A stretch of DNA of 46,873 bases from Anaerovibrio sp. JC8. GTDB lineage: Bacteria; Bacillota; Negativicutes; Selenomonadales; Selenomonadaceae. The stretch's first letter is position 1; each line of letters opens with the position of its first letter. The position numbers and the translations under genes are program-made. This document shows positions 1 to 8,491 of the stretch, piece by piece. Location: positions 1 through 46,873 of the forward strand of contig NZ_ANBM01000017.1 in NCBI RefSeq assembly GCF_002100115.1, given 5' to 3'. The notes beneath the pieces were generated by a model, which was not told the DNA's origin, ran no database searches, and saw only the letters and a list, made by a program, of their open reading frames with translations.

Positions 1-22
1 CTGACAAATAAGGTCTTTTTTT

Positions 23-751
23 TCACTTGCTTATTATATGGTTCATATATGCCACCTTTACATCCTGGCGTTTCCGGCGGCTTATGGGCAGCTGGGAACC
101 ATCCGTCATGCGGAATGCCTCCGATTCCATATCCTCCACATAGTCCATATTGAGAATCATCCGATGGTGGCATTCCAAAAAACGCTCATCCTTCATCAGA
201 ATATCACATATCTCCCCATAGGACATGGATGATACCAGAACACCATTGACCAAATGAAAATTAATGTTATGGGAATCAAATACATCAATGTAAATTATAT
301 CACTATAGGAAATATCTACAGGAGCTCCGTTGACCTTTAAAGATATACCGCCCTGCTTCTGCAGCAATTTAGGAAAAATAAAGTCAAAGGTATTGGCAAA
401 CTCTTCCTCATGCTCTGCCAATGGCTTTATAAAATAGCCTACAGCAAACACCCGATACCCCTCAAGAATATATTCATCACTGGAGGTCAAAAATATGATG
501 CTGACCTCGCTGTCATACTCACGAATCCTCTTGGCGGTTTCCAGGCCGGTTATTCCCGTCATATAAATGTCCAAAATAACTAAATCAAAGGCACCCTTAT
601 CATACTTTTCCAGCAGCTCCTCACCACTGGACAAGGTTACAATATTGATATGCGGCTCCTCCTGAGGATAGTGCTGGTGAATAAAATTCTGACAATAATT
701 CAGGACTATTTCCCGATCCAAATCATCATCATCTATAATAGCAATATCCAT
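23..751 (-). CDS. LytTR-family response regulator
   Basis: Two-component transcription regulator of the AlgR/AgrA/LytR type. Residues 1-120 are a CheY-like receiver: acidic pocket IIDDDD near residues 5-10, phospho-acceptor Asp61 in VILDIYM, Thr/Ser near 89-90 and Lys109 in FIKPL. Residues from about 135 to the end are a LytTR DNA-binding domain, including the CHHRMILN and ISRRKR segments typical of this fold. I chose the ATG at 751 because an AGGGGTGG ribosome site precedes it by a good distance; a TTG two codons upstream is possible. No cognate histidine kinase is visible; it may lie beyond the left edge. The gene's upstream region contains a copy of the dispersed hairpin repeat (772-916), so its mRNA leader is probably highly structured. 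Target genes are unknown. Confidence 0.93.
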   Translation of the reverse strand: MDIAIIDDDDLDREIVLNYCQNFIHQHYPQEEPHINIVTLSSGEELLEKYDKGAFDLVILDIYMTGITGLETAKRIREYDSEVSIIFLTSSDEYILEGYRVFAVGYFIKPLAEHEEEFANTFDFIFPKLLQKQGGISLKVNGAPVDISYSDIIYIDVFDSHNINFHLVNGVLVSSMSYGEICDILMKDERFLECHHRMILNMDYVEDMESEAFRMTDGSQLPISRRKRQDVKVAYMNHIISK

Positions 752-771
752 AACCAACCACCCCTAAAATT

Positions 772-916
772 TATAACGCCATTGTTCAAATTTTTCTTCT
801 TTCAGAAGAAAAATCTTCCAATTAGCGTTTCAACGAGCTGGGAGATATGCTCGCCAGCTGTTGCAGTTTGTTTTCCCCCACCTAAAGAGGTGGGGGACAT
901 CTTAAAGCTCGTTATA
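772..916 (+). repeat. Dispersed hairpin repeat, copy 1 (long form)
   Basis: Begins TATAACGCCATTGTTC and ends CGTTATA. First stem: AACGC...GCGTT enclosing ATTG/CAAT and a long ATTTTTCTTCT/AGAAGAAAAAT hairpin. Second stem: AACGAGCT...AGCTCGTT. Relative to copies at 4951 and 26282 this copy has about 50 extra bases in the second stem's loop, including a CCCCCACCT/AGGTGGGGG hairpin. It lies just upstream of the minus-strand response-regulator gene and would be transcribed as its leader in the reverse sense. A non-autonomous mobile element (MITE-like) or a structured RNA are both possible. Confidence 0.85.
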
Positions 917-931
917 TATCCCATCCCTTAT

Positions 932-960
932 ATTATACAACAAAAAAGAGAGTCCCACAA
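932..960 (-). promoter_or_regulatory. Candidate promoter for the response regulator, overlapping a terminator
   Basis: On the minus strand TTGTGG (955-960), a 17-base spacer and a perfect TATAAT (932-937). The -35 half lies inside the pckA terminator stem. Transcription from here would run through repeat copy 1 before reaching the response-regulator ATG at 751. Confidence 0.45.
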
Positions 961-973
961 AATGGGACTCTCT
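942..973 (-). terminator. Rho-independent terminator after pckA
   Basis: Eleven-base-pair stem AGAGAGTCCCA/TGGGACTCTCT with a five-base loop, followed on the minus strand by six T residues. It lies about 40 bases downstream of the pckA stop codon. Confidence 0.9.
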
Positions 974-1011
974 CATTTTTTAAACCTGTAGAACCGGGCA
1001 ATAAGCCAATA

Positions 1012-2613
1012 TTACAGCTGAGGACCAGCAGCAACAAGAGCCTTACCAGCAGCGTTGCCAGTGTACTTGCCAAAGTTCTTAATGAAGCGGCCAGCCAAAT
1101 CCTTAGCCTTGGTCTCCCACTCGGAAGCATCAGCGTAAGTATCGCGAGGATCAAGGATCTTAGGATCTACGCCAGGAAGCTCAGTAGGTACCTCGAGGTT
1201 GAACATAGGAATCTTCTTGGTAGGAGCAGTCTTGATGTCGCCATTGAGGATAGCATCGATGATACCACGGGTATCCTTAATGGTGATACGCTTGCCAGTA
1301 CCGTTCCAGCCAGTGTTTACGAGGTAAGCCTTTGCATCGTTAGCATTCATCTTCTTAACGAGTTCCTCACCGTACTTGGTAGGGTGCAGCTCGAGGAATG
1401 CCTGACCGAAGCAAGCGGAGAAGGTAGGAGTTGGCTCAGTGATGCCACGCTCGGTACCTGCCAGCTTAGCAGTGAAGCCAGAGAGGAAGTAGTACTGAGT
1501 CTGCTCTGGAGTCAGGATGGAAACTGGAGGCAGAACGCCGAATGCATCAGCGGAGAGGAAGATAACGTTCTTAGCTGCAGGAGCAGTAGAACCTTCCTTA
1601 ATATTCTTAATGTGGTTGATAGGATAAGATACGCGAGTGTTCTCGGTAACGCTCTTATCAGCGAAGTCGATCTTGCCGTTAGCATCAACAGTTACGTTCT
1701 CAAGGAGAGCGTTTCTCTTGATAGCGCCATAGATATCAGGCTCGGACTCTGGGTCGAGGTTGATAACCTTTGCATAGCAGCCGCCCTCGAAGTTGAATAC
1801 GCCGTTGTCGTCCCAACCATGCTCGTCATCACCGATGAGCTTACGCTTAGGGTCGGTGGACAGGGTGGTCTTACCAGTACCAGAGAGACCGAAGAAGATT
1901 GCAGTGTTCTCGCCGTTCATGTCGCAGTTAGCGGAACAATGCATGGAAGCGATACCCTTCAGAGGGAGGAAGTAGTTCATCATGGAGAACATACCCTTCT
2001 TCATCTCGCCGCCGTACCAAGTGTTGATGATAACCTGCTCCTTGGAAGTGGTGTTGAAAGCTACGCAGGTCTCGGAGTTCAGGCCGAGCTCCTTGTAGTT
2101 GGTAACCTTAGCCTTGGAAGCATTGTATACTACGAAGTCTGGCTCAAAGTTCTCCAGCTCCTCGGCAGTAGGCTGGATAAACATGTTGGTTACAAAGTGA
2201 GCCTGCCATGCAACCTCAACGATGAAACGAACTGCCATACGGGTATCTTTATTTGCACCGCAGAAAGCATCAACAACATAGAGCTTCTTGTTGCAGAGCT
2301 CTTTCTTAGCGATGTCCTTAACAGTCGCCCATACGTCCTCAGACATAGGATGGTTATCATTCTTGTACTCGTCAGAAGTCCACCATACGTTATCCTTGGA
2401 ATTAGCGTCCATAACGATGTACTTATCCTTAGGAGAACGGCCAGTGTAAACACCGGTCATAACGTTTACAGCACCGAGCTCAGTTTCCTGACCTACATCG
2501 TAACCCTCAAGACCAGCCTTAGTCTCCTCTTCAAACAGTACCTCATAGGATGGATTGTGAACAATTTCAGTAGTACCAGTGATACCATACTTAGTCAAGT
2601 CAACAGTTGCCAT
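1012..2613 (-). CDS. pckA: Phosphoenolpyruvate carboxykinase (ATP)
   Basis: Interconverts oxaloacetate + ATP and PEP + CO2 + ADP in the cytoplasm. In anaerobes of this group it may run in the PEP-carboxylating direction toward succinate/propionate, or serve gluconeogenesis; the sequence cannot tell. 533 residues, the normal length of the ATP-dependent family. Visible landmarks are the substrate-binding YTGRSPKDK (56-64), GGEMKKG with the metal-ligand Lys (201-207), His225, the P-loop GLSGTGKTT (242-250) and the metal/kinase-2 segment LIGDDEHGW (259-267). Start ATG is supported by AAGAGGTAG upstream. It is monocistronic: its own promoter (2757-2785), a palindrome just after the -10 box, and a strong terminator. 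Confidence 0.98.
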   Translation of the reverse strand: MATVDLTKYGITGTTEIVHNPSYEVLFEEETKAGLEGYDVGQETELGAVNVMTGVYTGRSPKDKYIVMDANSKDNVWWTSDEYKNDNHPMSEDVWATVKDIAKKELCNKKLYVVDAFCGANKDTRMAVRFIVEVAWQAHFVTNMFIQPTAEELENFEPDFVVYNASKAKVTNYKELGLNSETCVAFNTTSKEQVIINTWYGGEMKKGMFSMMNYFLPLKGIASMHCSANCDMNGENTAIFFGLSGTGKTTLSTDPKRKLIGDDEHGWDDNGVFNFEGGCYAKVINLDPESEPDIYGAIKRNALLENVTVDANGKIDFADKSVTENTRVSYPINHIKNIKEGSTAPAAKNVIFLSADAFGVLPPVSILTPEQTQYYFLSGFTAKLAGTERGITEPTPTFSACFGQAFLELHPTKYGEELVKKMNANDAKAYLVNTGWNGTGKRITIKDTRGIIDAILNGDIKTAPTKKIPMFNLEVPTELPGVDPKILDPRDTYADASEWETKAKDLAGRFIKNFGKYTGNAAGKALVAAGPQL

Positions 2614-2728
2614 TTTGCTATCTACCTCTTTCTTTTACTATTCTGCCACAACGACCTGCTACTCCTCTGAACCAAAAGGCCCAGGACTCAAATCAAATCA
2701 TTTATGGCATTTATGATTAAATAACCAC

Positions 2729-2745
2729 TTTCCACTTAGTGGAAA
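2729..2745. promoter_or_regulatory. Palindromic operator candidate downstream of the pckA promoter
   Basis: Perfect inverted repeat TTTCCACTTAGTGGAAA: 8-base arms around one base. It sits roughly at +5 to +21 relative to the predicted start site, a classic repressor position. An mRNA hairpin is the alternative. The binding factor is unknown. Confidence 0.6.
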
Positions 2746-2756
2746 ATCCTTTTTGT

Positions 2757-2785
2757 ATTTTATACGTTTTAGGGCAATTTGTCAA
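2757..2785 (-). promoter_or_regulatory. Promoter of pckA
   Basis: Minus strand TTGACA (2780-2785), 17-base spacer, TAAAAT (2757-2762). The -35 box is a perfect sigma-A/sigma-70 consensus; start site expected near 2750. Confidence 0.8.
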
Positions 2786-2831
2786 AAATTGTTAATTATT
2801 ATTTTATGATAAAAATCAGTTATAGTCCTTA

Positions 2832-4316
2832 TTACTTTATCTTATTTAAGGCAAATTCTGATACACTTTTAGGCATTTTATCCTTCTCTACCACATTTTT
2901 GTGGGAAACTATAGCTGTTTTTAACTTAGCCAATCCATTAGGGATGGCAAAGCTGTTTATTTCTGCCAGTTCATCAAGTAATTGGAACTCATCCTTGCCC
3001 TCAATATCCTTACCAAGGGCAGTCAGTACACTCTCGTTAAATTTATATGGACTGGCGGTAGATACTACTATTGTATTCTTTTGGTCAGCCTGCTTGCAGA
3101 AGGCATTCCAGGCCACCGCAGTATGTGGATCCGGGATATATTTCTCACTATTATATTCCTTAGATATCATACCTTTTGTAGCTGTATCATCTGACCAATC
3201 TGCACTGAATATTGCCTTAATTTTATTGAGAACCTCTGCTCCCACATCATATCTTCCGGTTTCAGCCAGCTCCTTCATCCAGCCGGCTACCTTGCTTGTA
3301 TCCCCGGTTACATGGTACAGCAGACGCTCCAAATTGCTGGAAATCAATATATCCATGGATGGGCTGATGGTCTTGTAGAATTCACGGTTTCGGTCGTAAA
3401 CGCCGGTATTAAGGAAATCTGTCAATACATTATTGGTATTGGAAGCACAAATCAGCTTCTTCACTGGCAGACCCATGGATTTGGCATAGAAGCCCGCCAG
3501 AATATTGCCGAAATTACCGGTTGGAACGATGAAGCTCACCTCATCACCAGCCTTGATGCGGCCTGCCTTCAGCATATCTGCATAGGCACTGAAGTAATAA
3601 ACTATCTGTGGTACCAGGCGGCCCCAGTTAATGGAGTTGGCTGAGGACAGGGACACATTCTTTTCCTTAAGCTCTTCATTAAAGGCCTTGTCGCTGAAAA
3701 TGGCCTTTACACCGCTCTGGGCATCATCGAAATTACCCTTTACAGCAGTAACAGCCACATTGCCTCCCTCCTGGGTCACCATCTGCAGGCGCTGAATACG
3801 GCTGACACCATTATCAGGATAAAAAACCATAATCTTGGTCTGATCTACGTCCTTAAAGCCCTCCAAGGCAGCTTTACCGGTGTCACCGGAGGTGGCTACC
3901 AATATAAGAACCTCATTCTTCTCCCCGGTTTTCTTCAAGGCAGTGGACAGCAGCTGAGGCAAAAGCTGTAAAGCCATATCCTTAAAGGCACTGGTTGGAC
4001 CATGCCAAAGCTCCAGCACTGACACATCCTTCAGGAGATTTAAAGGAGCAATGGCTTCATCATCGAATTTGCCGTTGCCATAAGCCCGGTTTACGCAGCC
4101 CTCAATTTCCTCCTGTGTATAGTCTGTCAAAAACTGACTCAATACCTTTACGGCTCTTTCCTGATAGGAAAGGCTCCGTAGCCCCTCAATAAAAGCCATA
4201 TCCACCTTTGGCATGGAATCCGGCACAAACAGGCCGCCATCATCGGCCAGGCCCTTAATAATAGCCTCTGCGGAGGTCAAATTCTGCTGATTTCCTCTTG
4301 TACTGATATATTTCAT
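2832..4316 (-). CDS. thrC: Threonine synthase
   Basis: PLP enzyme converting O-phosphohomoserine to threonine and phosphate, the last step of threonine synthesis. 494 residues, i.e. the long class with an N-terminal YISTRG segment rather than the short 350-residue class. The PLP lysine is Lys112 in HGPTSAFKD; a Gly-rich phosphate loop follows (TSGDTGKAAL), and VPTGNFGNILAG is a further family block. The ATG at 4316 has AGGGGTG at the right distance; the in-frame GTG at 4325 overlaps that ribosome site and is unlikely. It is separated from the upstream ybaK-like gene by about 20 bases, so the two are probably co-transcribed. No clear terminator is seen between it and the pckA promoter. Confidence 0.97.
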   Translation of the reverse strand: MKYISTRGNQQNLTSAEAIIKGLADDGGLFVPDSMPKVDMAFIEGLRSLSYQERAVKVLSQFLTDYTQEEIEGCVNRAYGNGKFDDEAIAPLNLLKDVSVLELWHGPTSAFKDMALQLLPQLLSTALKKTGEKNEVLILVATSGDTGKAALEGFKDVDQTKIMVFYPDNGVSRIQRLQMVTQEGGNVAVTAVKGNFDDAQSGVKAIFSDKAFNEELKEKNVSLSSANSINWGRLVPQIVYYFSAYADMLKAGRIKAGDEVSFIVPTGNFGNILAGFYAKSMGLPVKKLICASNTNNVLTDFLNTGVYDRNREFYKTISPSMDILISSNLERLLYHVTGDTSKVAGWMKELAETGRYDVGAEVLNKIKAIFSADWSDDTATKGMISKEYNSEKYIPDPHTAVAWNAFCKQADQKNTIVVSTASPYKFNESVLTALGKDIEGKDEFQLLDELAEINSFAIPNGLAKLKTAIVSHKNVVEKDKMPKSVSEFALNKIK

Positions 4317-4337
4317 CACTTTCACCCCTGTAAAATA

Positions 4338-4814
4338 TTATCTGATTAATTTTGCCACAGTGGCATTGACCGCCTTTATCAAGTCATCCGGTGACAGCAG
4401 CAGCTGCTGCCCCCTGATTCCGGCACTGATGGCAATTGTATCAAAGTTCCCCGAGGAATCATCCAGATAAACCGGATAATTTTTCTTGGCTCCCAGAGGA
4501 GAGCAACCACCCCGTATATAACCAGTAAGCCCCAGCACTTCCTTCAGGGCAACCATTTCAACACTTTTGTTGCCTGAGGCTTTGGCTAGGGCTTTAAAAT
4601 CCAGTTCACCATCCCCAGGTATGCAGGCCATCAGGACACCATTTTTGTCACCACGACAAACCAGTGTCTTGAACACCATCTTTACATCCATACCTGTGGA
4701 GGCTGCAACATGAATCGCACTCAAGTCATCCAAATCCACCTCATAAGTCTTTATATCATAAGGTATCTTCAGATTATCCAATATGCGTGCTGCATTTGTC
4801 TTTTTAATTTTCAT
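4338..4814 (-). CDS. ybaK: YbaK/EbsC-type aminoacyl-tRNA deacylase
   Basis: Predicted Cys-tRNA(Pro)/Cys-tRNA deacylase that hydrolyses misacylated tRNA. 158 residues, the full length of the single-domain family. Family features seen: N-terminal MKIKKTNAARIL, the motif VFKTLVCRGDKNG with conserved lysines, and the C-terminal GYIRGGCSPLGAKKNYPVY and ISAGIRGQQLLLSP blocks. Start ATG 4814 is preceded by AGGAG; a longer N-terminus up to 4850 is in frame but lacks a ribosome site and is outside the family alignment. First gene of a ybaK-thrC pair. Substrate specificity between YbaK, ProXp and related deacylases cannot be settled by eye. Confidence 0.93.
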   Translation of the reverse strand: MKIKKTNAARILDNLKIPYDIKTYEVDLDDLSAIHVAASTGMDVKMVFKTLVCRGDKNGVLMACIPGDGELDFKALAKASGNKSVEMVALKEVLGLTGYIRGGCSPLGAKKNYPVYLDDSSGNFDTIAISAGIRGQQLLLSPDDLIKAVNATVAKLIR

Positions 4815-4856
4815 AACTGAATACTCCTGTCCCATAATATCTCGAAACACTTCATA

Positions 4857-4885
4857 AGTATATCACAAGACATTTGTATTGTACA
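4857..4885 (-). promoter_or_regulatory. Candidate promoter of ybaK-thrC
   Basis: Minus strand TGTACA (4880-4885), 17-base spacer, TATACT (4857-4862). The -35 box matches consensus at four of six positions; the -10 box is good. Confidence 0.45.
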
Positions 4886-4950
4886 TACAGACTTTTATTG
4901 CCAAATCTTAACGATTTATGCACTAATTGCCATTAGTTTTCCTTCCTGCT

Positions 4951-5036
4951 TATAACGCCATTGTTCAAATTTTTCCGCAAGGAAAAATATTCCAATTAGC
5001 GTTTCAACGAGGTGGGGACGTCTTCTCCTCGTTATA
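4951..5036 (+). repeat. Dispersed hairpin repeat, copy 2 (short form)
   Basis: 86-base copy with termini TATAACG and CGTTATA. First stem loop is ATTTTTCC-GCAA-GGAAAAAT inside AACGC/GCGTT; second stem AACGAGG/CCTCGTT. It overlaps the 3' end of the gene at 5004-6260: the last ten codons and the TGA stop of that gene lie in the repeat, on the opposite strand to the repeat's reference orientation. This suggests insertion into a pre-existing reading frame. Confidence 0.88.
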
Positions 5037-6260
5037 AACTGATACCTCCGGCAGATTTTCCGCCCTGACAGGACTGAAATCCATTCCCACCTCAGCATCA
5101 GCACCAGGATAATTTGCAGCCCTTACAGCGGCATCGTCATTATTCCGCATTGCTCTTACGCCACGGGCCCTGACCTCCTCGGAAGGCCCAATAATCTTGG
5201 CAATCTCGGCCTTATTTTCCTCCCAACGCTTGTTGGACTCGGACACCTGCTCATTTATTCTGGTGGCCATGGCCTCAAAGTTCGGCTCACGGCGCTTCTT
5301 GACCTTGATACCCTGCTTTTTCCGTTCCTCATCACGCTTCATCAGCTCTTCCTGAAGCTTCTTGTAGTCTTCCACCTTTTCCTGATGATTTACACTGGCA
5401 TAATAGTCATCCATCATATCATAGAAAATGGACTTGCGCTGGTCAAGGAGGCTTTCCAGATGCTTGCCTGCCACCGGAACCTTAAGCTCGTCAAGGCCCT
5501 CACAGGATTCCTTCATTATCTTCTCAGCCTCAATAATCCAGTCCTTGTTGATTTCCGGCATCTTCTTCTTAAGCTCGGCAAATTTATCCTCAGTATTCTT
5601 AAGGTTGGTGCGGACCTTGTCCACATAGCGCTTCATGTCACGCTCATTCTGCTTTATCAGGGCATCCACAAACTCGGCATAATTTAAAATATCATAAATC
5701 TGCCAGGTTTCATCCTCCATCTGCCGCATCTTGAATTTCAATACAAAGCTGTCACCATAATTTGGCTCAAATACCCTGACCGCCACCGTGGCAGTTGGAG
5801 GGCCGGCCGGTTCTGCTTCCTCGTCCCCTTCTTCCAGTTCAATAACAGGATCCTTGGAAACATACTCCACCTTTCTGACAAACATGGTACGCAGGCCAAT
5901 CTTGTCCTGGAATGCGGTAGCCTGGGAAACATCCTCTTCCTTTGGCCACTTTTCATTGGTCACAAAATAAAGAATATCCTCCTTGGTTTGCTGCACCAGG
6001 CTGCCATCCAAAATCATCTGCTTGTCCGGGCTGTCCATCTCAATCAAATTGCTGAGGTCGTTGGCGCCCTTGTTCAAAAGAGCATCCAAATCCACGTATT
6101 TCTGAAACTCCTCAGCATTGTGATTATGCACAGCTGACTGCAATGCATTCATTGAATATGCAGGTGTATGAACATAATACAGGAAATAAAACGCTGCTGC
6201 AGCGCCTGCCAGTAATATCTCCAAAAATATGCCAATAATTAAGGCACCCTTATAATTCAT
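5004..6260 (-). CDS. Membrane-anchored DUF2939-like protein of unknown function
   Basis: 418 residues. Residues 7-29 form one hydrophobic segment (uncleaved signal anchor or signal peptide), so the rest is probably periplasmic. The block after it (TPAYSMNALQSAVHNHN..EFQKYVDLDALL, residues about 32-63) resembles the start of DUF2939 proteins. An acidic Glu/Pro patch sits near 150. From about 210 to 385 the chain is rich in Lys, Glu and Asp with heptad-like spacing, suggesting long helices or coiled coil. No catalytic motif is seen. The final ten residues (YNEEKTSPPR) and stop are encoded by repeat copy 2, so the native C-terminus was probably different. Start ATG is preceded by AAGTGGTGG. It is divergent from nadE and appears to be a single gene. 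Confidence 0.85.
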   Translation of the reverse strand: MNYKGALIIGIFLEILLAGAAAAFYFLYYVHTPAYSMNALQSAVHNHNAEEFQKYVDLDALLNKGANDLSNLIEMDSPDKQMILDGSLVQQTKEDILYFVTNEKWPKEEDVSQATAFQDKIGLRTMFVRKVEYVSKDPVIELEEGDEEAEPAGPPTATVAVRVFEPNYGDSFVLKFKMRQMEDETWQIYDILNYAEFVDALIKQNERDMKRYVDKVRTNLKNTEDKFAELKKKMPEINKDWIIEAEKIMKESCEGLDELKVPVAGKHLESLLDQRKSIFYDMMDDYYASVNHQEKVEDYKKLQEELMKRDEERKKQGIKVKKRREPNFEAMATRINEQVSESNKRWEENKAEIAKIIGPSEEVRARGVRAMRNNDDAAVRAANYPGADAEVGMDFSPVRAENLPEVSVYNEEKTSPPR

Positions 6261-6302
6261 ATATCCACCACTTCTTCCAATCCATTAATAGTGATAATAT
6301 GA

Positions 6303-6321
6303 AAAGCAAATCCTTTGCTTT
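6303..6321. promoter_or_regulatory. Inverted repeat in the divergent region upstream of the DUF2939-like gene
   Basis: AAAGCAAA-TCC-TTTGCTTT: perfect 8-base arms, three-base spacer, about 45 bases upstream of the start codon at 6260. Either an operator or a leader hairpin. The rest of 6261-6507 is AT-rich promoter DNA; a TACAAT box upstream on the minus strand is only weakly convincing. Confidence 0.4.
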
Positions 6322-6451
6322 CCCACCATTAGCTAAATATATTGTAACACACTTTAATATTTTCTTAAATGGAACTACAAAATTAGGTATATATATGAAA
6401 TATTTGCTCAAAATCTGAAAATTCCTGCTTTTTATATAACAATTTATCTAC

Positions 6452-6457
6452 TATAAT
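6452..6457 (+). promoter_or_regulatory. Candidate -10 box of nadE
   Basis: Perfect TATAAT about 50 bases before the nadE start; the -35 region is only T-rich (TTTTTA at 17 bases upstream). Confidence 0.4.
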
Positions 6458-6507
6458 AAGATTATCGGAGTATAAAATAAATTTATATAAAGGAGTGTGA
6501 GGTTTTA

Positions 6508-8391
6508 ATGAAAATTGCTGTAGCGCAGCTTCGTGTGATTCCTGGTCATCCTGACGAGAACACCAAGAAAATGCTGGAAATGATTCGGGATGCCAAGAAA
6601 AATTCTGCCCACCTTATTGTATTCCCTGAAATGTCCATCCCGGGCTATCTGCTGGGAGATACCTGGGAGCAGACCGCTTTCATCAAGGATTGTGAGGAAT
6701 GTGGCCAGGATATTATCGAAGCCTCCAAGGACATCGCCATCATTTTCGGAAATGTTGCTGTGGATTGGAACAAGAAGAACACTGATGGCCGTCCAAGAAA
6801 ATTCAATGCTCTCTTTACTGCCCATCACGGCAAGCTGGTGGCACCGGACAATATGCCATATCCGTTTGTTATCAAAACCCTGATGCCAAACTATCGGGAA
6901 TTTGATGACACCCGCCATTTCTACAGTCTGAAGCAGCTGGCAGAAGAAAAGAATGTTAATGTAAATGATCTTATCTCTCCTGTTCGCCTGGAGATAAATG
7001 GTAAGATGTATTCCATTGGCGGCTTCCTCTGCGAGGACGGCTGGAGTGACAATTACAACTACGCCCCTATTGATTTTCTTGAGGAAAAGGGCGTAGATTT
7101 TTTTGTGAACATTTCTTCCTCACCTTACACTCTTGGCAAAAACAGAAAACGCCATGCCATCTTTGGACAGCAGGCCAAGGAAAATGGTGCCCCACTGATC
7201 TATGTCAATAACACCGGCACTCAGAATAACGGCAAGACAGTCTATACCTTCGACGGTTCCAGTACGATATACAGCAGCAAAGGTTATGCAGTGGATCGTA
7301 TGGACAAATATGTCGAAGGTATTCATTATGTTGAGCTGGAAAATATTGACACCATGCCGGAAATCAAAAAAGAACCAAAACCGGAAATTGCCAATATTTT
7401 TGGTTCCCTTTCCTATGCAGTTAAGTCCTTCCTGGATGATATCCATATGAAAAAGGTGGTTATCGGCGTATCAGGCGGTATCGATTCGGCAGTAGCAGCT
7501 GCCCTTTATACCAATATTTTAGGCCCGGAAAATGTGCTGCTGGTCAATATGCCTAGCGTATATAACTCCGAAACCACCAAGGGACTGGCCCAACAGCTGG
7601 CGGAAAATCTGGGCTGTCATTATATGATAATGCCAATTCAGGATTCCGTGGATCACACCATTAAACAGCTTGAAACCATTCCGGTTACCTTTATGAAGGA
7701 TAAATCCACCCAGACCCTGCAGGTTAGCTCCTTTGTGGCAGAAAATATTCAGGCCCGGGACAGAAGTGCCAGAATTTTGGCCGGCATCGCTGCAGCCTTC
7801 GGCGGTGGCTTCACCTGCAATGCCAACAAGGCAGAAACTACCGTGGGCTACTCCACCTTGTACGGTGACCAGTCCGGCTTCTTATGTGCCCTGGCTGACC
7901 TGTGGAAATTCCAGATTTATGAGCTGGCCCGCTACATGAATAAGGAAGTATATGGCCGCGAGGTTGTGCCTCAGGCCACCATTGATATTGTGCCAAGTGC
8001 CGAGCTGTCCACTGCCCAAAATGTAGATGAGGGCAAGGGAGATCCTATTAAATATCCTTACCATGATTATCTGTTCCGCAGCTTCATTGAGCGGTGGGAA
8101 AAGGCCACTCCGGCTGATATTCTCCGCTGGTATCGTGATGGCATGCTGGAGGAAAAAATTGGCTGTGAAAAGGGTATTGTAAAGAAAATCTTCCCTACCC
8201 ACAAAGAATTCATTGAAGATTTGGAGCGCTGGTGGACGCAGTTCACCGGCATGGCAGTAGCCAAGCGTATTCAGGCCCCACCAATTGTGGCCGTCAGCCG
8301 CCGGGCCTATGGCTTTGACCATCGTGAAGCCCAGAACGGCGTATACTTTACCAGACAGTATCGCCGTATCAAGGAAGAATTATTGAAATAA
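6508..8391 (+). CDS. nadE: Glutamine-dependent NAD+ synthetase
   Basis: Makes NAD+ from nicotinic acid adenine dinucleotide, ATP and glutamine-derived ammonia. 627 residues in two domains. Residues 1-275 are a nitrilase-type glutaminase with the Glu41 (FPEMSIPGY), Lys124 and Cys175 (GGFLCEDGW) triad. Residues 300-627 are the synthetase with the ATP-pyrophosphatase loop SGGIDS (322-327) and the GNKAETTVGY-like block seen as NKAETTVGYSTLYGD. Start ATG is preceded by AGGAG and GAGG. It stands alone between a divergent gene and a strong terminator. Having the glutaminase domain means ammonia need not be supplied free. Confidence 0.98.
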   Translation: MKIAVAQLRVIPGHPDENTKKMLEMIRDAKKNSAHLIVFPEMSIPGYLLGDTWEQTAFIKDCEECGQDIIEASKDIAIIFGNVAVDWNKKNTDGRPRKFNALFTAHHGKLVAPDNMPYPFVIKTLMPNYREFDDTRHFYSLKQLAEEKNVNVNDLISPVRLEINGKMYSIGGFLCEDGWSDNYNYAPIDFLEEKGVDFFVNISSSPYTLGKNRKRHAIFGQQAKENGAPLIYVNNTGTQNNGKTVYTFDGSSTIYSSKGYAVDRMDKYVEGIHYVELENIDTMPEIKKEPKPEIANIFGSLSYAVKSFLDDIHMKKVVIGVSGGIDSAVAAALYTNILGPENVLLVNMPSVYNSETTKGLAQQLAENLGCHYMIMPIQDSVDHTIKQLETIPVTFMKDKSTQTLQVSSFVAENIQARDRSARILAGIAAAFGGGFTCNANKAETTVGYSTLYGDQSGFLCALADLWKFQIYELARYMNKEVYGREVVPQATIDIVPSAELSTAQNVDEGKGDPIKYPYHDYLFRSFIERWEKATPADILRWYRDGMLEEKIGCEKGIVKKIFPTHKEFIEDLERWWTQFTGMAVAKRIQAPPIVAVSRRAYGFDHREAQNGVYFTRQYRRIKEELLK

Positions 8392-8422
8392 GACCTTTAA
8401 ATATGTATATCCTATAATAATT

Positions 8423-8466
8423 AAACGCACTGACAGCTGATTCAGCCGCCAGTGCGTTTCCTTTTT
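8423..8466 (+). terminator. Rho-independent terminator after nadE
   Basis: Stem AAACGCACTG/CAGTGCGTTT (8423-8432 with 8450-8459) followed by CCTTTTTTC. It sits between convergent genes and could act on both strands, though the T run is better on the plus strand. Confidence 0.85.
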
Positions 8467-8491
8467 TCAATAATATAATTTTGTCCGATTA

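Noticed and set aside
772-916. Possible CRISPR or simple tandem repeat
   Set aside because: Only single, widely separated copies with internal stems; no spacer-repeat periodicity.
1384-2670. A 428-codon open frame on the plus strand opposite pckA
   Set aside because: Antisense shadow of a highly conserved enzyme; no ribosome site and low-complexity product.
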